This document shows positions 56,948 through 64,000 of a stretch of 64,000 nucleotides of DNA, piece after piece. The stretch spans positions 62,001 to 126,000 of the forward strand of contig CAWDWP010000007.1 of NCBI GenBank assembly GCA_963806045.1. Direction: 5' to 3'. The notes under the pieces were generated by a model, which did not search any database, was not told the DNA's origin, and saw only the letters and a list, made by a program, of their open reading frames with translations. The translations under genes were made by a program, and so were the position numbers. This DNA comes from DATCHW01 sp963806045 (lineage in GTDB: Bacteria; Bacteroidota; Ignavibacteria; Tepidaquicellales; Tepidaquicellaceae). How positions within the stretch are numbered: the stretch's first letter is position 1; every line of letters starts with the position of its first letter.

Positions 56948-59900
56948 TTAAACTGCATTCTTGCCGTGGCAATTCTTATATTTTTTCCCGCTACCGCAAG
57001 GACAGGGGTCATTTCTGCCAGCTTTTTTCGCAACTTTAACGGGCTGTTTTTTACCCGTTTGAGTTGCTTCGTTTTCAACAGGATCGAGATTTCCGTAGAA
57101 GCCCATTCCATCAGAGGTCGCATGACTTGTTTGCAGCCTTGACTGATTTACAGCCTTAGGTCCTCCGAGGGCTTGAGTCTCTTCAGGTGCCTGAGTTGTA
57201 AATTTAAATATAAAGTTTATTACGCCCGTATTAATTTCTCCCAGCATTTCTTCGAAAAGCTTGAAACCATCCATTTTATACTCAATTAAAGGATCTTTTT
57301 GTCCGTATGCCCTGAAATTAATTCCTTCTTTCAGGTCATCCATTTCCCTTAAATGGTCCTTCCATTTTTCATCAATTATTGTAAGCATCGCAAATCTCTC
57401 TACCTGGGACATTAAGTCAGCACCATATCGTTTCTCTTTTCTATCGTAGAATTCTCTTGTAAGTTTCTTTATAGTATTTTTTATTCCATCTTCTCCCTGA
57501 ACTCTGAATTCTTCAGGTGTCAAATCAAACCGTACCAGAAATGTTCTTTGAACTTCGTCTTTTAAACCATTAAGATCAGAATCGGGATAATATTTCTGTA
57601 CTAATTCATCAACTGCATCGTCTACATTTTCAAGAATTTTATCTTTTAATCGTTCCCCCATAAGAGCCTGTCTTCTGAGTTTATATATAACTTCGCGCTG
57701 TTGATTCATAACGTTATCATACTCAAGAAGTCTTTTCCTGATTGCGAAATTATTTTCTTCAACCTTTTTCTGGGCTCTTTCAACCGAATTGGTAATCATT
57801 CTATGTTCAATGGCTTGTCCTTCTTCGATTTTCATCCTTTGCATAATGCTGGCAATTCGCTCACTTCCGAATAATCTCATCAAATTATCTTCGAGAGACA
57901 GGAAAAATCTCGATGAACCCGGATCACCCTGTCTTCCGGCTCTTCCTCTTAGCTGCCGGTCTATTCTTCTCGATTCGTGCCTCTCAGTTCCGATTATATG
58001 CAATCCACCTGCATCTGCAACACCCGGTCCCAGCTTAATGTCAGTCCCTCTGCCTGCCATATTGGTTGCAATAGTTATTGCTCCGGGCAGTCCAGCATTA
58101 AATATAATTTGAGCTTCCCGCTGATGCTGTTTTGCATTCAAAACTTCGTGTGGTACAGAACGTCTTTTTAATAATCTCGAAATTGTTTCAGAGACTTCAA
58201 CACTGGTTGTACCTACAAGGACAGGTCTTTTTTGCGACCTCATTTCGACTATTTCATCAATTACAGCTCTGTACTTTTCTATTTTTGTTCTGTAAACCCT
58301 GTCATTTTCGTCACTTCGAACACAGGCGACATTTGTAGGAATAACTACCACATCAAGTTTATAAATATCGAAAAATTCTGTTGCTTCAGTTTCGGCAGTA
58401 CCGGTCATACCAGCCAGTTTTTTATATAGTCTGAAATAGTTCTGTAATGTAATAGTTGCAAGTGTTTGTGTATCTTTTTCAACTTTCACACTTTCTTTTG
58501 CTTCAATTGCCTGGTGCAATCCTTCAGAATATCTTCTACCCGATAAAATTCTTCCTGTGAATTCATCTACTATCATTATTTTTCCGTCCTGAATTACATA
58601 CTCTACATCCTTTTCATATAAAGCATAAGCTTTAAGAAGCTGTTCTACTGTATGCAGTCTGTCGCTTCTTTCGGAATATACTTTATATAAATTTTCTTTC
58701 TTCAGTTCCTTATCTGCGATCTGATAAATCAGGATTATTTTCAATTTCGGCAACTACAGCACCCATATCAGGCAATGTAAAAAAGTCTCTTTCAACTGCT
58801 GATGGGGCAAGAAGTTCTCTTCCTTTTTCCGTTAAATCTGAAACGTGGGACTTTTCATCAATAACAAAATACAGTTCGTCATCAACAACGTGCATCTGAC
58901 TTGCTTTATCACGATTGTAAAATGTTTCGGTATCCTGCAAAAGCTTTTTTGTTGGAAGCATCAGCGATTAATTTCTGCAATCTTTTGTGTTTTGGCAGTC
59001 CGTGATAAGCTCTCAAAATATTTAACCCGGCTGTTTCGATATCATCTTTTGAGGGGTTTTCATTCGATAGGATTGATTCAGCTTCAGCTACGATTGTATT
59101 AATTAATGATTTTTGAGCCTCAAAAAGTCTTTTTATTCTGGGATTTATTTCATCAAATTTATGTTGTCCGATATCAACAGGACCTGAAATAATCAACGGG
59201 GTTCTTGCTTCATCAACTAATACTGAATCTACTTCGTCAACGATTGCATAAAAATGTCTTCGCTGAACTAAGTGTGTCTTATCAACAACCATATTATCCC
59301 GCAGATAATCAAATCCAAATTCATTATTGGTACCATAAGTTATATCACATTCATACATTTCTCTTCTTTTCTCGGAATCCATATCATTTAATATTACACC
59401 GATTTTCATTCCATGGAATTTGAAGATTTCACCCATCCATTCGCTATCCCTTTTAGCAAGATAATCGTTAACGGTAACAAGATGAACGCCCTTACCGGCT
59501 AATGCATTCAAATATAAAGGTAAGAGCTGCAACCAATGTCTTTCCTTCACCTGTAGCCATTTCCGAAATTTTGCCGGTATGTAAAACAACTCCTCCGATT
59601 AACTGAACATCAAAAGGAATCATATTCCATTTTATTTTAAATCCGGCAGCATCCCATTCTTTTCCGCATAATCGGCGGCAAGTATCCTTTACTACTGCAA
59701 ATGCTTCAGGTAATAGACTATCCAGAACAGATTTTACTACTTCATAATATTCATCTTCTAAATTGTCAATTTCGGTATTAATTTCTACAATTTCATCGTG
59801 AGTTAAATCTTCCTTCAATTTTTCCTGCAATTCGATGATTTTATTTTCAATTTCACCTGCTTCATTTTTAATTCTACCTTTAAACTCTTGTGTTTTTTCT

Positions 59901-60028
59901 ATGAGCTGTTCATCGGTCAATTTATTATACTCTTCATAATATTCGTTGATTTTGTCTACAACCGGACGAATTTCTTTAACATCTTTTTCGTGTTTCGATG
60001 GAAATAATTTTGAGATAAATTTTAACAT
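56948..60028 (-). CDS. secA: Preprotein translocase ATPase SecA, three frameshifts
   Basis: SecA drives export of unfolded proteins through SecYEG. Read across four pieces it is a complete protein of about 1025 residues: N-terminus MLKFISKLFPSKHEKDVKE; Walker A MATGEGKT; GVHLVTVNDYLAKRDSEWM; DEVDSVLVDEARTPLIISG; the preprotein cross-linking region; GMTGTAETEATEF; ATNMAGRGTDIKLG and GRAGRQGDPG; and the zinc-binding tail GRNDPCPCGSGKKYKNCHG. It has an acidic insertion of about 40 residues near position 60-100. The frame changes near 59.52, 58.95 (in a run of A) and 58.72 kb, each by one extra base. SecA is essential, so these must be sequence errors. Confidence 0.96.
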
Positions 60029-60208
60029 TTTAATATTTTAGTCCTTTTTCTTTATCGTGATTATAAAATTCAACAAATTTAACATTATTAATAACTAAAA
60101 GAAAAATAAAAATACATCATACATACCTTTTCAAGATACTTATAATACTATTAAAATAAGACTTTAGTGTAAAATTGGTAATATTATTGCAAGTGATAAT
60201 AATTAAAA

Positions 60209-60239
60209 TTGATTTAAGTCTTATAAATATTTAACTTTG
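60209..60239 (+). promoter_or_regulatory. Bacteroidota-type promoter before the ferredoxin gene
   Basis: TTG at 60209-60211 and TAACTTTG at 60232-60239 are separated by 20 bases. This fits the Bacteroidota vegetative promoter (-33 TTG, -7 TAnnTTTG). A transcript would start about 35 bases before the ATG and include the AAGGAG ribosome site. The rest of the 253-base gap to secA is A+T-rich, and I see nothing else in it. Confidence 0.7.
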
Positions 60240-60281
60240 CAGGTAATAAATTTAAAAACTTCAAAAAGGAGATTAAAAGAA

Positions 60282-60615
60282 ATGGCAATAATGATAACAT
60301 CTGAATGTATAAATTGTGGAGCTTGTGAGCCTGAATGTCCGAATAATGCAATTTATGAAGGTGGTGCAAATTGGGAATTAAATGGCAAAAGTTATCGGAG
60401 AAAGTGATGCATCTCCAGCAGGCGCTACAGGCTTTTTCTCAAATGATTATTTTTATATAGTTCCTGATAAATGCACGGAATGTGTTGGTTTCCATGATGA
60501 ACCTCAGTGTGCTGCAGTATGTCCGGTTGATTGCTGCGTACCTGATCCTCAAAGAGTGGAAGATAAAGATGCTTTAATGAAGAAAAAAGAGTATCTTGAC
60601 GGTTTAGGAAGATAA
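60282..60615 (+). CDS. Two [4Fe-4S] ferredoxin, one frameshift
   Basis: A small electron carrier of about 110 residues. The first cluster motif is CINCGACEPECP near the N-terminus; the second is CTECVGFHDEPQCAAVCPVD, with eight residues between the Cys pairs as in Chlorobium-type and YfhL-like ferredoxins. An ASPAGATGFF linker joins the halves. The frame changes near 60.38 kb (one extra base around AATGGCAAAA); without correction the two cluster motifs lie in different frames. AAGGAG lies 10 bases before ATG 60282. Ferredoxins of this type serve pyruvate and 2-oxoacid:ferredoxin oxidoreductases; none is in the window. Confidence 0.93.
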
Positions 60616-60637
60616 TTGTTTTGATTATTTAGCGGAA

Positions 60638-61298
60638 TCAGGGGTTATCAGTTTTGCCGTTTTCGCTGCCGTGCGATTTTAAATTATTGTCAGGAATCAG
60701 ATCTGATGAATTTTCAGAAATTACTGCATTTAATTGTGAGCCTCCTTCGAAGGAGGCTTCTTTTTTAAATATCCATTTATAACCTACTATTATTAACACA
60801 AATCCCACAGAAACCCATATATCGGCGAAATTGAAAATCGGCCAGGTATAAAATGTTTTTCCGAAAAAATCTGAAGTCCGGAATATCGATATGAAAAAAA
60901 TCAACCACTTTTCCGTAAAATAACGGGGCATACCCATAAGCAATCCCATAAAATGTTCTGTCAATCATATTTCCTATTGCTCCGCCGAGTATAAATGCAA
61001 GTGAAACTCTTAAATAAAAACTTTCCTTTCGATTTTTATAAATAAAATAAATAATCAGAATTGTTGCAAATATTGTGAAAAGAGATAAAAATAATTTTCC
61101 TCCTAATTCTATACCGAATGCCATACCCGGATTCTCGATATAAGTTAAGCGAAAAAATTTTCCAATAAGATTTACACTGCTTCCGTATTCCATCCCTTTA
61201 AAATTGATACCCAGAAATGAAATAGAAAATCCTTTCACAAGTAATTTGGATATCTGGTCTGCGAGTACCAGGAAAAATGTAAGAATGATTACTTTCAA
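60638..61298 (-). CDS. lspA: Lipoprotein signal peptidase LspA, one frameshift and a long tail
   Basis: LspA cleaves lipoprotein signal peptides in the inner membrane. It has four membrane helices, the ENPGMAFGI motif and the two catalytic Asp (GGAIGNMIDR and FNFADIWVSVG). The frame changes at 60864-60869, where a run of six A (minus-strand T) should be five; the catalytic second Asp lies after it. The start is TTG at 61298. The last 45 or so residues (KKEASFEGGS to KTDNP) are a polar extension not usual for LspA; the DNA of its start is a terminator hairpin of the opposite strand. It serves the lipoproteins in this window. Confidence 0.92.
60739..60766 (+). terminator. Plus-strand terminator-like hairpin inside the 3' end of lspA
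   Basis: A perfect palindrome (60739-60758, 8-base stem with a TCGA loop) followed on the plus strand by TCTTTTTT. It is placed to end the ferredoxin transcript, 123 bases after that gene's stop, while lying within the coding tail of the convergent lspA. Confidence 0.75.
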
Positions 61299-61306
61299 AA
61301 TTCAGA

Positions 61307-61906
61307 TTATCCTCTCAGATTTTTGCATTCTATGCAGTGCTGAGTGATAGGAACTAGTTCTAATCTCTCTTTCGGAATAAGGGGACAAGTTTTGCAAAGC
61401 TATTTAGGTTCATCAATAGCAGTCAATGCAAATACCGTACGTTCCCTGAGCAATACTGCGTTAATGCTTCCTGCAGATATCCTAAATATTTTTCGTCTCT
61501 TTGAACAAAAAGATAATTTTTTTCTCTTTCCATTTCATCAGTTCCTTGTTCCGCCATATGTGTTGCATAGGTAAGCGTTATCACCTACATATTCTCCGAT
61601 TCAGTATCAACAAGAGCTTTCATATTTGCTTCGGCACTTTCAATAATTAGTTTTCTTTCGTATAACAATTAACTCTTTGAAATGAGTTAAGCTCTTTTGT
61701 TGTGTATCTAGTTTTGATATTTTTTTATTAATTTTTTGGTGTAATAGCAGCTGTTTCGGAGTTCTTTTATCTTTGGTTTTTACCGAAATAATTTTCTTTT
61801 GTAAAGGTTTCACCAGCTCACAGTTTTTTTCTTTTTTAGTGTGTTTTATGTTTTTTTGACCATCTCTTTTGGTCTTTTTTGGCTTCTTGTTTTTACTGTG
61901 TTTCAT
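61307..61906 (-). CDS. DksA/TraR-type zinc-finger protein, several frameshifts
   Basis: DksA-type proteins bind RNA polymerase and tune rRNA and amino-acid promoters with ppGpp. From ATG 61906 the protein has a very Lys-rich leader (MKHSKNKKPKKTKRDGQKN), then across frames LIIESAEANMKALVDTESEN, YATHMAEQGTDEMEREKNYL, FVQRDEKYLGYLQEAL, GTYGICIDC, and finally CPLIPKERLELVP and HCIECKNLRG, the zinc-finger end. At least three shifts and one internal TAG interrupt it between 61.32 and 61.66 kb. It lies 46 bases after ileS and 8 bases before lspA; ileS-dksA-lspA is a common order in Bacteroidota and relatives, which supports the call. Confidence 0.85.
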
Positions 61907-61952
61907 TTTTTTTGATGCTTTCTTTTTAATAAAAACTTCTTTATTTCAAAAA

Positions 61953-64000
61953 TTAAATTTTTTCGACTAAAATCTCGCAAATTTCACCATTAATATCAGT
62001 TTTATAGTACTCTTTCTCATTACTACATTATTATCGAAAATAATTTCACTGCAAATTATCTCTGTTTTGAAACTATCAAAATTATTTTTCAATATCCCTT
62101 CAATTTTTTTTGATGTTTTTGTATAGATTTTTATTCCATCATTAACATTAAAATTATTTGTTTTTCGGTAATTTTGAACTCTGTTTAGAAATTCCCTTAC
62201 AATTCCTTCTTCAATTAATTCACTATTTAGTTTTGTATCCAGCGCAATCGTTATATTGTCTTCAGATCTCGATTAACCAGCCTTCAATATTCTCGGTTAA
62301 TATCTCAATATCTTCACTGGATATTTCAAATCCATCTTTTCCTATGCTGTTTTCTTTTTTCAATTTTCTTAATATCATCATTAGTGAAATTGTTGATTAT
62401 CACCTGGACTTTCTTTACATCCTTTCCGAACTTCGGTCCAATAGATTTGAAGTTAGGTTTAGCTTTTTTTCTTATTATATCCGAATCTCCTTCTATTAGT
62501 TTCAATTCTTTAACATTTATTTCTTCAAGTATTATATTCTTAACATTCAACAATTGTGCCTTCTGATTGTGCTTCGAGAACAGGAACTATAAGTTGACTC
62601 AATGGCTGCCTGACTTTTAAATTATTTTTTACTCTGACAGCTCTGACCAGGTTAACAATTTTTTGAGCAAGACTCATCTGGTTTTCAAGATTATCATTAA
62701 TGCAAGATGCATCATAACCCGTGTATTCGGAAAGATGAATAGACTTGACTGAATCAGTTAATCCTAGAAATATTTTTTCCGAAATGAAAGGAGCCAGAGA
62801 AGCAGTGAGTTTTACCACTTCAAAAAGGCATTCATAAAGTGTATTATAGGCACTAAGTCTATCATTTTCATTTGCAGGATTTCTGAACCTTTTTCTGTTT
62901 CTTCTTACATACCAGTTGGACAATTCATCGATAGTAAAATCATAGATAATACGGGAAGCTTTTGTAATATCATAATTATCCATTAGTTCAAAATAATTCT
63001 TCTTAAGTGAATTTAATTTAGAAATAATCCACTTGTCAATTTCGGCTCTTTTGTCAACCGGTAATGCGCTTTCCTGAGAGTGATGAAAACCTATAAGATT
63101 AGAATAAATTACATAAAACTTATAAGTGTTTATTAAAGTATCAAAAAATTTATTTTTAATTTCAACCAAATCATCTTCATCAAATAATTTGGATTTACCC
63201 ATTGGAGAAGAAAATACCAGATACCATCTCAAAATATCAGCCCCGAATTTATTCATAATGTCGAATGGATTTGCAACATTACCAAGGGACTTACTCATTT
63301 TCTTTCCGAATTTATCAAGAATCAGTCCGTTAACAATTAAGTTTTTATATGCCGGTTTATTAAATAAAAAAGTACCTATTGCATGCATAGAATAGAACCA
63401 TCCTCGTGGTTTGATCAAGTCCTTCCGCTATGAAATCTGCAGGATAGTTATGCTCGAATAATTCTTTATTTTCAAAAGGATAATGATATTGGGCAAAAGG
63501 CATAGAACCGCTGTCAAACCAGCAATCTATTACAACGGGTTCTCTTTTCATGAGCTTTCCTGTTTCGGAAAGAACTTTTAAGTTATCTATATATGGAAGA
63601 TGAAGATCGAAAGGTTGTTTTTCATTATATACTTCATCAAAATTAGTTGCTTTCTTCTTTAACTCTTCGATGCTTCCTATACATTCATATTTGATAATTC
63701 CATCGTCATTCTTCATAACCCCATATCGGCAGGGGAGTTCCCCAGAATCTATTTCTTGATAATGCCCAATCCTTATTTTCCTCAAGCCAGTTACCAAATC
63801 TTCCCGTTCCGAATTCCTTTGGATTCCAGTTGATTTCTTTATTCAGGGAAATCATTTTGTCTTTGTACTGAGTTGTCCTAATAAACCAGGAATCAGTTGC
63901 ATAATATATTAAAGGCTTATTATGTCTCCAGCAAAAAGGATAACTGTGAGTGAACATTTCTTTTTTATACAGTCTTCCGGAATGTTTCAAATCGGAAATT
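61953..64000 (-). CDS. ileS: Isoleucyl-tRNA synthetase, 5' part off the window, several frameshifts
   Basis: A class I synthetase that charges tRNA-Ile. The window holds the C-terminal two thirds: NRFWGTPLPIW and DCWFDSGSMPFAQYHYP of the Rossmann core, the KMSKS signature (GKKMSKSLGN), and the anticodon-binding domain (FTIDELSNWYVRRNRKRF, RQPLSQLIVP). It ends GEICEILVEKI at TAA 61953-61955. The frame changes near 63.73, 63.40, 62.545 and 62.34 kb, and once or more below that. The first three are each one extra base. The HIGH motif and editing domain start lie beyond 64 kb. Confidence 0.92.

Noticed and set aside
61344..61574. Plus-strand open frame of 76 codons
   Set aside because: It is the shadow of the broken dksA gene; the minus strand shows conserved DksA segments.
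32000..64000. A genetic code change (TGA as sense) or programmed frameshifting as a cause of the breaks
   Set aside because: TGA is used as a normal stop in intact genes (for example mreD), and the shifts lie at unrelated sites with no common slippery signal.

Overview
The window is one piece of an A+T-rich bacterial chromosome. Its best fit is the Bacteroidota/Chlorobi side of the FCB group, most likely an Ignavibacteria-like heterotroph. Evidence: C-terminal type IX secretion (T9SS) signals of the NYPNPFNP type on three secreted proteins, a TonB-dependent receptor with a carboxypeptidase-like N-terminal domain, few Shine-Dalgarno sites, a TTG-N20-TAACTTTG promoter of Bacteroidota type before a ferredoxin gene, and the order ileS-dksA-lspA. 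This placement rests on gene content only. There is no rRNA, tRNA, CRISPR array, insertion sequence or prophage in the window.

Layout. 0-9.4 kb: an edge-truncated P-loop gene, a fused E2-E1 2-oxoglutarate dehydrogenase, the selenium pair selD-mnmH, an HtrA protease, a bactofilin and a peptide ABC ATPase. 9.4-14.3 kb: a TonB receptor, then purN-purH. 14.3-20.5 kb: the rod-shape operon mreBCD-mrdA-rodA followed by pyrF. 20.6-28.7 kb: a cell-wall hydrolase lipoprotein, two peptide ABC permeases, dprA, rpoN, hslVU and an outer-membrane protein. 28.7-39.7 kb, all minus strand: acyl-CoA dehydrogenase, hydroxybutyryl-CoA dehydrogenase, thiolase, tpiA, photolyase, an IMPDH/GMP reductase-family enzyme, sucC, a small lipoprotein, pruA and a serine hydrolase. 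39.8-49 kb: a lipoprotein, two tandem related T9SS cargo proteins, a TPR protein, a membrane protein with an L7/L12-like tail, miaA, a TIGR02757-family gene and a cluster of palindromic repeats. 49.2-51.3 kb: groESL under a CIRCE operator. 51.4-64 kb: a short-chain dehydrogenase, a wrecked Omp28-like cargo gene, hpnCDE for squalene synthesis, secA, a ferredoxin, lspA, dksA and partial ileS.

A caution for every reader: many genes right of about 32 kb are broken, and in nearly every case that can be resolved the cause is one extra base. Essential genes (secA, ileS, lspA, sucC) are hit along with dispensable ones, and the split protein halves are otherwise well conserved. Assembly or read error is therefore far more likely than gene death. 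These genes are annotated as full-length units with the shift positions stated.

Functionally the window is mostly housekeeping and envelope biology: TCA cycle (kgd, sucC), acyl-CoA and proline oxidation, purine and pyrimidine synthesis, wall elongation, chaperones and proteases, and export (SecA, LspA, T9SS cargo). I found no clear new defence or mobile system. The most unusual items are the palindrome cluster at 48.9-49.1 kb, the tandem T9SS cargo pair, the membrane-anchored L7/L12-like domain, the coexistence of a classical sigma70/CIRCE promoter with a Bacteroidota-type promoter, and a terminator hairpin embedded in the 3' end of lspA.
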